The notes: generated by a model not told the origin, from the sequence alone. A stretch of 35,368 bases of DNA from Oscillatoria sp. SIO1A7 (GCA_010672965.1 JAAHFN010000069.1:1-35368); one strand, 5' to 3'; positions 8,437-17,082 are shown, counted from the stretch's first letter. Numbers and translations are program-made.

Positions 8437-8468
8437 AGCTGAAAGCTGATAGCTGAAAGCTGATAGCT
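8437..8468. repeat. 14-bp dispersed tandem repeat AGCTGAAAGCTGAT
   Basis: Two full copies (8437-8450, 8451-8464) and a partial third. The reverse-complement form AATCAGCTTTCAGC is repeated twice at 15084-15110, and related AGCAGTCAGC blocks lie at 598-625 and 8408-8424. This is one dispersed family found in three spacers of the window. Confidence 0.85.
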
Positions 8469-8566
8469 TTTCTGCCGCGATCGCCAAAAAAAGGATTCTA
8501 TATATAAGGAGCGATCGAAGATATCTTTTCCTGCGGCTCCAGACGGAGGGCGGCTACAGAAAAAGA

Positions 8567-10876
8567 TTAGCGAGCATCTCGACGCAGTTCTTGCTCCATC
8601 AAGATTTTGCCCATCTTCTTATACTCTCGCCGCAGAGCAGACATCGCGTGCTTCATGGTTATGCTGCTGCCATCGCGGGCTGCCAGGAAAGCCGCCCCTA
8701 GAGCAATGTTGCGAATGCTCGCCCCGCTGATCTCAAAGCGGCGGGCGAAGAAGTCCAAGTCTAAGTCGGCATGGCGAGGGGTGGCTTCCGGCCAAACTTT
8801 CTCCCAGATAAGCTGGCGCTGCTTTTGGCTCGGCAAGGGAAACTCGACCATAAATTGCAACCGCCGCACGAAAGCATCGTCTATGTTGCTGCGAATATTG
8901 GTGGTTAAAATAGCAAGTCCTTCGTACTCTTCCATTTTTTGCAAAAGATAGCCCACTTCTATATTGGCGTAGCGATCGTGAGCGTCTTTGACTTCCGTGC
9001 GCTTGCCAAAAAGGGCATCGGCTTCGTCAAAAAAGAGAATAGCATTGGAATTGGCGGCAGCCTCGAAAATGCGATTGAGATTTTTCTCGGTTTCGCCGAT
9101 ATACTTGCTGACGATTTGGGATAAGTCGATTTTGTAGAGGTCTAGTTGCAATTCTGAGGCAATTACCTCCGCTGCCATTGTTTTGCCCGTTCCCGGGGAA
9201 CCGTAAAATAAGACGTTAAGCCCCTTGCCCAGAGATAATTTTTCCTCGAAACCCCATTGCTCCAAGACAATATGCCGATAAACTGCTCTATAGCAAATTT
9301 CTTGAAGTTGAGTTTGCTGGTCTGGAGGCAGGACTATATCTTGCCAACTATATTTGGGCTTTATTTTGCGAGCTTGGGCTGCTAGCTCTCGGCCAGCTCT
9401 AGTCCGGGCAGTAGCAAATAAAATAGAAGCGCGTTTCCTCTGCAAGAGCGAAACGCCATCTGTAGGATCGTCTGCACTATCATCTGCACTATCATCTGTA
9501 CTTTGGGGCAAATTATGCCATTCCCCGGCAGCAATTAGAGAACGATCGCTCTCTTTTGCAGCGGCAGCAACAACATCAGCAATTGCGTCAGCATTGAGCC
9601 GGAAGCGATCGCTCAAAGCATCCAAATCCCTATCTGAAATAGAAATTCCCGCTATTTCCAAGCAGTCTTGCCATTGGCGGCGGCGATCGGCAAAATCCGG
9701 CAGACCAAAAGCCACGGTTACCGTTGCTGAAATCCGCGCTCCCCGAGGATGCCAAGGTTCCCTGCCAGCTAAGATAGTTATTCCTTGATTGGAGGCAAGA
9801 GCTTCTAGGAAAGATTCGTATAAAATTTCCCTTTCTCGCTGTTGCAAGATATCGGCGCTATCCAGATATAGCAAGGCATTCTGAAACTGGGCTTCGCGGA
9901 CGATGAGTTTGAGCGTCGCTTCCAAGTCGGCTTTAGCGGCAACAATGCGAGCGAGGTCTGCTTGCAAGAGAGGAAGTTGCAGTTCGGCAGCGATCGCAAC
10001 TGCTACTTCGTATTTTCCAGGGCGATCGCTGCCTTGGAAATAGAGTTGCAAGGGTTTCCCAGCTTGCTGGCTTTCCAGACCGAGGGCGATCGGGGTGTTC
10101 TCAGAAACCCGGTTTGTTGAAGAAACCGGGTTTCTTGCCTCGGCAGGCTGTTCGAGCTGGGCGTTGTCAGAAACCCGGTTTGTTGAAGAAACCGGGTTTC
10201 TTGCCTCGGCAGGCTGTTCGAGCGGGGTGTTCTCAGAAACCGGGTTTCTTGCCTCGGCGGGCTGTTCGAGTTTGCAAAACGAAGTAAGTCGCGAGTCCAA
10301 GCCGGTTTCGCTCAAGAGGAAGCGAATAACTTGTTCGTCCAGTTGCAGGCTGCGAGTCAAGAGCGTCGGTTTCGGTTGGCTGGAATCCCAGACTAAGTGG
10401 AGTAGATTGTGGCGGATTAGGGGAGCGTCCGAAGAAAAGCGATCGCGTCTTGCCAGTTTGGTCGCCGGATCCGGGCAAAGAAGATTGAGAACTAAATCTA
10501 CAGTGGGACGCTTGCGGGTTACGTCGTCCTGGAGATAGGCATAGAGCCGTTCGTAGCGCCGGTCTAGTTCTGGAGCCAATGCGATCGCTGCGATATCCAA
10601 GTCGAAGTTAGATAAATCAAAAGTTTCCTGCAACCAAGCCAGTCCCGAACCCGGAACTACAACATCCGAGGGAAAGGGTATGGCTGCTGCTTCGGGAAAT
10701 AAAGGTACGGCCGGTTGCCGGGAAAGCGATCGCTCTATCTCTTGTTCATCTATATACATTCCTCGATAGCGATCGCTCGCCGCCTCTTCGCCGAAAGCAA
10801 CATCCGCCTCGGCCAGAGCCAATTCTAGGAGTTGGTCTAAGCGCTGCAATAAAAGGAGTAGTTCCTCTAGTACCAC
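8567..10876 (-). CDS. eCIS-associated AAA+ ATPase (Cis15/Afp15-like)
   Basis: A 769-residue protein from a GTG start (10876) preceded by GAGGG at 8 bases. The C-terminal half is a complete AAA+ domain: Walker A GSPGTGKT (559-566), Walker B ILFFDEAD (613-620), sensor Asn660 in ILTTN, and an Arg pair at 671-672. Residues about 275-400 look like a second, degenerate AAA domain: the P-loop place reads GSDRPGKYE and the Walker B place LLYLDSAD. The N-terminal 200 residues are helical. This tandem layout fits the ATPase found at the end of eCIS loci, thought to act in assembly or cargo handling. Residues 203-262 are three copies of an inserted LEQPAEARNPVSSTNRVSE repeat, and 461-473 is an Asp/Ser-rich repeat. 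It lies last in the eCIS block behind a 262-bp spacer, so it may have its own promoter. Confidence 0.9.
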   Translation of the reverse strand: MVLEELLLLLQRLDQLLELALAEADVAFGEEAASDRYRGMYIDEQEIERSLSRQPAVPLFPEAAAIPFPSDVVVPGSGLAWLQETFDLSNFDLDIAAIALAPELDRRYERLYAYLQDDVTRKRPTVDLVLNLLCPDPATKLARRDRFSSDAPLIRHNLLHLVWDSSQPKPTLLTRSLQLDEQVIRFLLSETGLDSRLTSFCKLEQPAEARNPVSENTPLEQPAEARNPVSSTNRVSDNAQLEQPAEARNPVSSTNRVSENTPIALGLESQQAGKPLQLYFQGSDRPGKYEVAVAIAAELQLPLLQADLARIVAAKADLEATLKLIVREAQFQNALLYLDSADILQQREREILYESFLEALASNQGITILAGREPWHPRGARISATVTVAFGLPDFADRRRQWQDCLEIAGISISDRDLDALSDRFRLNADAIADVVAAAAKESDRSLIAAGEWHNLPQSTDDSADDSADDPTDGVSLLQRKRASILFATARTRAGRELAAQARKIKPKYSWQDIVLPPDQQTQLQEICYRAVYRHIVLEQWGFEEKLSLGKGLNVLFYGSPGTGKTMAAEVIASELQLDLYKIDLSQIVSKYIGETEKNLNRIFEAAANSNAILFFDEADALFGKRTEVKDAHDRYANIEVGYLLQKMEEYEGLAILTTNIRSNIDDAFVRRLQFMVEFPLPSQKQRQLIWEKVWPEATPRHADLDLDFFARRFEISGASIRNIALGAAFLAARDGSSITMKHAMSALRREYKKMGKILMEQELRRDAR
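10099..10270 (-). repeat. 66-bp palindromic repeats inserted in frame in the ATPase gene
   Basis: Three units start at 10101, 10167 and 10233. Each contains the palindrome AAACCGGGTTT and a TTGCCTCGGCAGGCTGTTCGA-like tail; the first two also carry AAACCCGGTTTGTTGAAG, which the third lacks (18 bases lost, so the frame is kept). AGAAACCGGGTTTCTT-type palindromes are normally intergenic repeats in filamentous cyanobacteria. Confidence 0.9.
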
Positions 10877-11138
10877 TGATTCTTCCCTCTTGTTGGCAAA
10901 AAAACATCTATCAAAATCTCATTAAAGACCTTACGCTGTCGCGCTCCGCACCCTAAGAGTTGTTAGCTACTTAATTTTTTTTTACGATTTGCTGCTTATT
11001 TGCTGGTGTTAGCAAAGAATAATATAATATCCAAATATGATTAAACACCCAAATAACAGTCGCTTTAGTATAATTATTTTTTAACTAATTAATTAACATA
11101 ATATATTTTTTTAATTATGTTAATTATGTAAATTGCAT
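10877..11138. other. AT-rich spacer between ATPase and cargo gene, with A/T hairpin
   Basis: 262 bases, very AT-rich. A 13-bp perfect stem, TAATTAACATAAT (11090-11102) and ATTATGTTAATTA (11114-11126), lies a few bases after the stop of the upstream cargo gene (minus strand) and could end its transcript. The remainder should hold the promoter and ribosome-binding site of the ATPase gene; no consensus promoter is clear. Confidence 0.55.
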
Positions 11139-12893
11139 TCAGGCTTCTGTCGAAAACCAAGGAATGTCCTCATATTTAACTACTAAGTCTTCGATTATTA
11201 TTTTATCTTGTTGTTCTTTATTTATTATTTTATTTTCTGCTTTGTTTTTATTTTCCTTTTTTTGTTGATTTTTGATCTTATTTTCCTGCCTCTTTTCTTC
11301 TCTTGTTTTTCTTTTTCTTGTTTCTTGTTGTGGTTGTTGCTGGGTTTCTTGTTGTGTTTGTGCCTGGGTTTCTTGTTGTGTTTGTGCCTGGGTTTCTTGT
11401 TGTGGTTGTTGCTGGGTTTCTTGTTGTGGTTGTTGCTGGTTTTCTTGTTGTGGTTGTTGCTGGTTTTCTTGTTGTCGTTGTTGCTGGTTTCCTTGTTGTG
11501 AACTTTGTTGTTTGGAGCGTTTTTCTACTTCAGGATAATGTTGTATCAGCCAAACTTTATTCTTAGAATCTTTGTTGTTTTTAGTATTTTTAGGCTCATA
11601 TTTAAATGATGTAAATACATGATATGCTGTTTTTACTTCATCAGTATTTTTAGTGACAGAAAATCCAACAGGCGTTTTTTCATAAGTAATATAAAAACTA
11701 TGAATTTGTTTTTTTTGAAGATGTTCGGGAACCTTTCCTTCGGGAAAGATTACGTCCGTTAAAGACTTTTTAATATGCGCGATCGCCTTGTTTCTGGAAT
11801 ATGTATGCCATGCCGGTGTGGCAAACCGACTGCTGGTATTAGATTGCTTGATATCTTTCTCACCTGTGATAGGATTTATCATTTCACTTTTGTTGTTTTT
11901 TTCTAGATCGCGAAATTGTGTCCGAGCTCGTATGTTTTCGAGATCGTGTTCTGCCCCATGACGTTCTCTGGAGTGGTATGCAGGATGTTTGTCTTCGTAA
12001 TCTATTTCCTCTTTATTAAATTGCTGCCAATATTTGTTATTTTTAGAACGACGGGGATCTATACGTTCTTTAAGAGTTTCCGGTATCTCAGGTAAAAACT
12101 TCAGAAAAGACCAAGGCTGCCTTTGAATTATTTGACCCATCCCTGCTAACTTCGCTGTATTTTCTGCCGAGTGGTTGGCATTTTGCTGCTGAACGTGAAC
12201 TAATTCATGTGCTATTAATGCCTGACTCTCTTTACCTTCCGGCCTGTATTCTCCCTGACGGAAAAAGATATCTTGTCCTGTGGTGAATGCCCGAGCCTGG
12301 ATAGATCGATTGAGTCTGTCGCCCTCTGCTCCCGTATGGACTTTCACCTCTCCAAAGTCAGCTCCGCCAAACGCTTCCTCCATCTTACTTCTTAGAGGTT
12401 TTGGCAAAGGACTTCCGCTACCCTTCGCCTGCTTAATCGACCCTTCTAATTCTGAAGATATCGCCCCTCCCTCTCCTGTCTGTATAGGAGACGGTGTGGT
12501 TTTTGTCTGAACTGGTGGCGCTAGTCGCGGGCGACCTTGGCTCTCCGGAGAAACTTCGCTGCTTGACCTATTTAATCGGCTGGCAACTTCAGCCGCCACC
12601 CGGTCTGCCTCTTGCTCGTACTTATCCCCAACTGCTCCTAAAGTAAGCTTTGCTTGGATGGGATTTCCCCCTAACAATTCTCGGGATAGACCCCCAAACA
12701 TTGGTTTGGCTTGAATTGACAGGCCAGAAGCTGCATTTTGCCTACCTTGCTCGTAGATGAGATCGCTCGTTGCTCGGTTGCCAATGTCCGCTTGCAATTG
12801 CAGCACCGGGTGCCGGACGGGTTTGGCAATTTCGCTCCCTTCCCTAGAGCTTCGTACTGTTGTTTGCGTCGTTTTTAGTTTTTGCTGTCTCAT
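11139..12893 (-). CDS. DUF4157 cargo protein with putative RNase A-like toxin domain
   Basis: 584 residues. Residues 1-115 are the module shared with the next two genes (PVLQLQADIGNRATS at 29-43, AKLTLGAVGDKYEQEADR at 81-98). Residues 160-240 form a DUF4157 domain with LPKPLRSKMEEAFGGADF, VKVHTGAEGD and the zincin motif HELVH (229-233). DUF4157 proteins are known as a hallmark of eCIS loci and are thought to be cargo. Residues 307-455 (RHGAEHD..., SSRFATPAWHTYSRNKAIAH, VGFSV, HVFTSFKY, VWLIQHYPE) resemble in order and spacing the RNase A-like C-terminal toxins of CDI systems; this is tentative. From 462 on follow QQQPQQET octads and a Lys/Glu-rich tail (to 569) ending IEDLVVKYEDIPWFSTEA. No immunity gene is seen. 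The ATG has no clear ribosome-binding site. Confidence 0.8.
   Translation of the reverse strand: MRQQKLKTTQTTVRSSREGSEIAKPVRHPVLQLQADIGNRATSDLIYEQGRQNAASGLSIQAKPMFGGLSRELLGGNPIQAKLTLGAVGDKYEQEADRVAAEVASRLNRSSSEVSPESQGRPRLAPPVQTKTTPSPIQTGEGGAISSELEGSIKQAKGSGSPLPKPLRSKMEEAFGGADFGEVKVHTGAEGDRLNRSIQARAFTTGQDIFFRQGEYRPEGKESQALIAHELVHVQQQNANHSAENTAKLAGMGQIIQRQPWSFLKFLPEIPETLKERIDPRRSKNNKYWQQFNKEEIDYEDKHPAYHSRERHGAEHDLENIRARTQFRDLEKNNKSEMINPITGEKDIKQSNTSSRFATPAWHTYSRNKAIAHIKKSLTDVIFPEGKVPEHLQKKQIHSFYITYEKTPVGFSVTKNTDEVKTAYHVFTSFKYEPKNTKNNKDSKNKVWLIQHYPEVEKRSKQQSSQQGNQQQRQQENQQQPQQENQQQPQQETQQQPQQETQAQTQQETQAQTQQETQQQPQQETRKRKTREEKRQENKIKNQQKKENKNKAENKIINKEQQDKIIIEDLVVKYEDIPWFSTEA
11318..11510 (-). 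repeat. 24-bp repeats encoding QQQPQQET octads
   Basis: About eight units of TTTCTTGTTGTGGTTGTTGC type, 24 bp each, code for QQQPQQET, QAQTQQET and ENQQQPQQ in the cargo protein. They make a flexible Gln-rich linker between the toxin-like region and the basic tail. Confidence 0.88.
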
Positions 12894-12983
12894 AATACTT
12901 ATTAGCCAGGGTATTCAAGCATCTAAGGGCAGAACCATTTGATGTAATTATTCAAGTGTTTTGCGATGTATCCTTCGCTAATT

Positions 12984-14951
12984 TCATGCTCTAGCTATTG
13001 GTTTCAATATGGTGACATATTCTTCCAATATTTTGATACCTTCGCTTGGCTTGGCCTGTAATAGCTTCGCATATAGTTCTTTCTGTTTATCCTCTGAAAG
13101 CTTGGCTATCTCTGCCTCAAATGCCATCATTTGACTGAGATTATCTTCATTTACCACTGTCCGCTTTCCGCCATATTCTGCTGGGGCTGAATCACCCAGT
13201 AGCTTTGACATTTTCTTTCCGCCTGTAGCCGATATCTTCTCAGTTTGATCTTCTGTACCGCTACCCGCATTGTGTTCTACGTTAAACATATTTGTCTTCC
13301 ATGGAGCGGCTCCCTCTAAGCCGAACATAAGCGCACCCGTTTCCCCACGCTTATGTTTATTAATATAGATGTGACCGTGCTGTTTGCCCCGAATATACCT
13401 CTCAGTATTAGGGTCTATAGGCTTACCGCCCGGTCCAATAATATTTTTATTTACATCTAGATTTCCTATGCCTCCCAGCGGGATATTAACACGCTTGTGT
13501 TCCCCTGTGAAAGCTCCCATAAACTGCCCTATAAGTCCATGTTTCAACTCTTTGATATTTTCTTGACTGTCGATGTCAGTCCCATGAGAAGCAAAAAGCC
13601 TTGGCTTTACGATAGAGGGTTTACTTTGCGGGTCTCCCGAAAGCAAATAGTTGAACAGTCGATCTTGTAGATCCTCTTTTCCTGACTTAGCTTTAGTTTC
13701 AAACAATTGTCGCTGACCGTGACTGAGGATAGCCGCTAAAGGTATGTCCAAATCGGGCAGTTCGGTATTAGTGTCTGGATTGTCCTCCTTCGACATCTTT
13801 ACTCCACCAACCGCCATAGCAAGGTGAAGCCGTCGCATAAACTTTTGTTTTTCTAGAGTCCGCTGTTTCTCCTTATCTTTTATGCCCTTTTTCCTTTTAT
13901 CTTTTATCGCATCTGGATCGGCGAACATCGTTTGATACATTATTGCTACATCATTTTCAAACTGGCGATCGCTCGGTTCGTCTTTGCCTTTCCAGGTATC
14001 GGGCGTTACTGCTAATTTTTTTTTGTCTAGTGTTACTGCTAATTTTTTTGGGTCTAGTGTTTCAAATAACAGTCTGAAAGATTGAAACCCTTCATCGTCT
14101 ATTTCATTTAAAGACTCTAATGCATCGTACCAACGATCTTGATCTTCTAAATCTTCTTGGTTTTCAACTGGAACGAACCATTTCTCCTTCGGTTCTCCTT
14201 TTCGTTGCATTAAGGTATTGCCACTAACACCTTGTTGTTGTACCACATGGGTTAGCTCGTGAGCCAAAAGCCCTTGTCCCTTATGACTTGTCGGGTTGTA
14301 TTCTCCCTGGCGGAAAAATATATCCCTCCCTGTGGTGAAAGCGCGAGCCTGGATAGAGCGATTGAGCATATCGCCCTCTGCTCCCGTATGGACTTTTACC
14401 CCTCCAAAGTCAGCTCCGCCAAAAGCTTGCTCCATCTTGCTTCTTAGGGGTTTTGGCAAAGGACTTCCGCTACCCTTCGCCTGCTGAATTGACCCTTCTA
14501 ATTCTGGAGATATGGCTCCTCCCTCTTTTGCCTGTATGGGAGACGGTGCGGTTTTTCTCTGAACTGGTGCTGCTGCTCCCGAGCGACTCTGGCTTTCCGG
14601 CGAAACTTCGCTACTTTGCCCATTTAGTCTGCTAGTAACTTCAGCCGCTACCCGGTCTGCTTCTTGCTCGTACTTATCCCCCACCGCTCCTAGGGTAAGC
14701 TTCGCTTGGATGGGATGTCCCCCTGACAATTCTCGGGATAGACCTCCAAACATTGGTTTAATTTGAGTCAAAAGGCCAGAACTCGTATTTTGCCGGCTTT
14801 GCTCGTAGATGAGACCGCTCGTTGCTCGGTTGCCAATGTCTGCTTGCAACTGCAATACGGGATGCGGGGCAGGTTTGGCAATCTCACTCGCTCTAGCTTC
14901 CCTAGAGCTTCGTGCCGTTATTTGCGTCCTGTTCAGTTTTTTGTATCTCAT
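12984..14951 (-). CDS. DUF4157 cargo protein with unrecognised C-terminal domain
   Basis: 655 residues. The first 240 closely match the previous protein: PVLQLQADIGNRATS (31-45), AKLTLGAVGDKYEQEADR (83-100) and a DUF4157 domain with HELTH (231-235). The remainder (about 250-655) is not recognised. It contains a short internal duplication (KKLAVTLD/KKLAVTPD near 305-320), a very basic helical stretch (KDKRRKKGIKDKEKQRTLEKQKFMRR), and a well-ordered final part with RGKQHGHIYINKHKRG, GALMFGLEGAAPWKTNMF and ISATGGKKMSKLLGD, whose His/Gly/Lys pattern suggests an enzymatic or nucleotide-binding domain. The two proteins probably arose by duplication of the leader and DUF4157 part with an exchanged C-terminus. 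Start ATG as given; no strong ribosome-binding site. Toxic effector is inferred from context only. Confidence 0.8.
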   Translation of the reverse strand: MRYKKLNRTQITARSSREARASEIAKPAPHPVLQLQADIGNRATSGLIYEQSRQNTSSGLLTQIKPMFGGLSRELSGGHPIQAKLTLGAVGDKYEQEADRVAAEVTSRLNGQSSEVSPESQSRSGAAAPVQRKTAPSPIQAKEGGAISPELEGSIQQAKGSGSPLPKPLRSKMEQAFGGADFGGVKVHTGAEGDMLNRSIQARAFTTGRDIFFRQGEYNPTSHKGQGLLAHELTHVVQQQGVSGNTLMQRKGEPKEKWFVPVENQEDLEDQDRWYDALESLNEIDDEGFQSFRLLFETLDPKKLAVTLDKKKLAVTPDTWKGKDEPSDRQFENDVAIMYQTMFADPDAIKDKRKKGIKDKEKQRTLEKQKFMRRLHLAMAVGGVKMSKEDNPDTNTELPDLDIPLAAILSHGQRQLFETKAKSGKEDLQDRLFNYLLSGDPQSKPSIVKPRLFASHGTDIDSQENIKELKHGLIGQFMGAFTGEHKRVNIPLGGIGNLDVNKNIIGPGGKPIDPNTERYIRGKQHGHIYINKHKRGETGALMFGLEGAAPWKTNMFNVEHNAGSGTEDQTEKISATGGKKMSKLLGDSAPAEYGGKRTVVNEDNLSQMMAFEAEIAKLSEDKQKELYAKLLQAKPSEGIKILEEYVTILKPIARA

Positions 14952-15338
14952 AAGACTTATTACAATTTAATTTAACAGCTTTTTAACAACAATAATACTA
15001 GATGAGTCGCTTCACTTTTTTGGAGTCAATATGCAGTCCTGATAGGAGCGATCGCAGCTTCCTCGCCCAATATAGCAGTAAGCAATCAGCTTTCAGCAAT
15101 CAGCTTTCAGTCAAAGTCTTGCCAGCTTAGGCGATTGGCATTTTGTAACTCTCCTAACCTTAGTCTGTAGTGCTATACAATATCGGAAGCATATCAATTT
15201 TGCCAAGATAGGTGGATTTTTTGTCACATTTTCAAATGCTTATAGGGCAAGAGACTCTGCCTCACTCCACCTCTTAGCACAAATGCTTGTCGGTGCTTAT
15301 CGACTTTCGCAAGGCTTAGCGACCAAGTACTTCATAAT
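14952..15338. other. Intergenic region, 387 bp, dispersed repeats
   Basis: No gene is seen. It holds the AATCAGCTTTCAGC 14-bp tandem pair (15084-15110) and a half-copy of the MITE-like end found at 566-590 (15152-15177). Promoter elements for the DUF4157 gene to the left are likely near 14955-15010 but no consensus was identified. Confidence 0.6.
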
Positions 15339-17039
15339 TTAGGCGTCGTTTCTCGTCTTTTCCCAGTCCTTTATTATCTTCATTACCTCCACAATTTCTC
15401 TACTCTTGTTATAAGCTTTTTTCCCTGCTTTAGCAGTTGCAGCGGCTGTTGCTTGACCGCCTTCATAGACCTTTTTCCCTGCTTTAGCAGTTGCAGCGGC
15501 TGTTACTTGACCGCCTTCATAGACCTTTTGCCCTGCTTTAGCAGTTCCAGCGGCTGTTCCACCAGCTAATAAAGCAGGCACTCCAACAGCCAATCCACCA
15601 GCCAATCCACCAGCCAATCCAAGGCCTCCAACACTCATTTTACCAACACCTTTGGCTACGCCCTTAAAACGCTTCCAACCTTTTCCAGAATTAAAATCTT
15701 CCCATCCGCTAGTCAGCATTTTTGTTCCACCGACAGCTAATGTAAACCCGGGACCAGCGAGTGTGCGAGTACTTTCGCCAGCAAATTGCTTATGAGGAAA
15801 AGGACTGTTATTATACTCTTCTACCTTTCTCCTTTTGCCAATTTGCTTGGGCTCAAGCCCAAGTGCTTCATTTGCCTCATCTTGTAGCAAAAACATTGTA
15901 TGACTTTTGTGAGGCCACTTCTGCCCTATATCGTGTACATAAAATTTAGCATTTCCTTTTCCAGCGATTTTACCACCAAGATGTTTACCCCCAGCCAGAT
16001 CGACTATATCGCCTTTGGCAATATGATGAACAATTTCTTCTATTTTGTCTTCCCCTTTGTTATATCCTCTAGCTTGTTTTTGAGTAATGCCAGGCGCTTG
16101 AAAGGTTACTAATCTACGAATCTTACTGGGAAAAGCAGCGCCAGCATGTTGGGCTAATGCGCCACCTAAACTATGTCCTGTAACATCCACTTTTTCTTCT
16201 CCAGCTTTATTGATTAAATCCTCGATCTTCTCTTTGTTGTCGTGAAATGCATCAAAACCAACAGCCTTTAGATTGAAGTCGGCTTTAACATCTCCTAATT
16301 TCTTGGGATCAGTCCCTTTGAAGGCTAAAACAGGTTTTTTATCAGAGTTTTCTTCTCTAGGCATTAACAAACCACAAAATAACCCGCTGCCTTTTACTGT
16401 ACCTTCCCAATTTCTTTTATAGCCTTGACTTTCCAACCAGTCACCCTGATCCTGGGACATTCCGCCTTTAGCTTTGTAAGCTAGCTTATGGGCAATGAGT
16501 TCATAAACAGCATCTAGGCTGTTAATTTTACTCGCTGCATTTTCATCTACCAATGCCCTCTGAATGTAAGGAATTTCTATCTGTGGTTTAACTTGTAGTT
16601 GATGTTTATACTGGGCCGTTCCTCCCTCTTTTGCCTGCATAGGAGACGGTGCGATTTTTCTCTGAACTGGTGCTGCTTGTTGGCCTTCCGGAGCAACCTC
16701 CCTACTCGGCCCATTTAATCTGCTAGTAACTTCAGCCGCTACCCGGTCTGCTTCTTGCTCGTACTTATCCCCCACCGCACCCAAAGTCAGCTTAGTTTGG
16801 ATGGGACTTTCCCCCAACAATTCTCCGGAGAGACCGCCAAACATTGGTTTGCCTTGAATTAACAAGCCCGGGCTCGCATTTTGCCGACCTTGTTTTTTAA
16901 GGATAGAGTTCGTTGCTCCGTTGCCAATGTCTGCTTGCAACTGCAGCACCGGGTGCGGGGCAGGTTTGGCACTCGGACTCGCTTTGGTTGCTTGGCCTCC
17001 CGCTCTTGTTTTCGTCGCTTTTAATTTTTCTCCTCTCAT
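15339..17039 (-). CDS. Leader-fused class-3 lipase, candidate eCIS cargo
   Basis: 566 residues from the ATG at 17039, preferred over 17063 because AGAGGAG lies 7 bases upstream and the protein then begins MRGEKLKATK, like its two neighbours. Residues about 27-110 match the shared cargo leader (PVLQLQADIGNGATN, TKLTLGAVGDKYEQEADR), but the DUF4157 HExxH core is absent. Residues about 170-395 form a class-3 lipase (alpha/beta hydrolase): FKGTD (240-244), nucleophile elbow GHSLGG with Ser290, candidate acid Asp344 or Asp347 in KGDIVD, and candidate His377 or His380 in WPHKSHTM. The tail holds a Gly/Ala/Leu-rich segment (about 470-500) that could enter a membrane, and three repeats of AKAGKKVYEGGQATAAAT. 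Likely a phospholipid- or acylglycerol-cleaving effector; substrate and target are unknown. Confidence 0.85.
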   Translation of the reverse strand: MRGEKLKATKTRAGGQATKASPSAKPAPHPVLQLQADIGNGATNSILKKQGRQNASPGLLIQGKPMFGGLSGELLGESPIQTKLTLGAVGDKYEQEADRVAAEVTSRLNGPSREVAPEGQQAAPVQRKIAPSPMQAKEGGTAQYKHQLQVKPQIEIPYIQRALVDENAASKINSLDAVYELIAHKLAYKAKGGMSQDQGDWLESQGYKRNWEGTVKGSGLFCGLLMPREENSDKKPVLAFKGTDPKKLGDVKADFNLKAVGFDAFHDNKEKIEDLINKAGEEKVDVTGHSLGGALAQHAGAAFPSKIRRLVTFQAPGITQKQARGYNKGEDKIEEIVHHIAKGDIVDLAGGKHLGGKIAGKGNAKFYVHDIGQKWPHKSHTMFLLQDEANEALGLEPKQIGKRRKVEEYNNSPFPHKQFAGESTRTLAGPGFTLAVGGTKMLTSGWEDFNSGKGWKRFKGVAKGVGKMSVGGLGLAGGLAGGLAVGVPALLAGGTAAGTAKAGQKVYEGGQVTAAATAKAGKKVYEGGQATAAATAKAGKKAYNKSREIVEVMKIIKDWEKTRNDA

Positions 17040-17082
17040 AATCCTTCTCCTCTTATCTTTCAAATAATATAATACTATACTA

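Larger units (their letters stand above)
8055..8566. other. Intergenic region, 512 bp: promoter, folded RNA candidate, 14-bp repeats
   Basis: No gene of usual length is seen. The right-hand 70 bases are the downstream flank of the AAA+ ATPase gene; the left should hold the promoter of the moaD-thrC group. It contains a strong plus-strand promoter (8199-8227), several hairpins after it, a 14-bp repeat array (8437-8468) and HIP1-like GCGATCG sites (8478, 8511). Confidence 0.65.
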
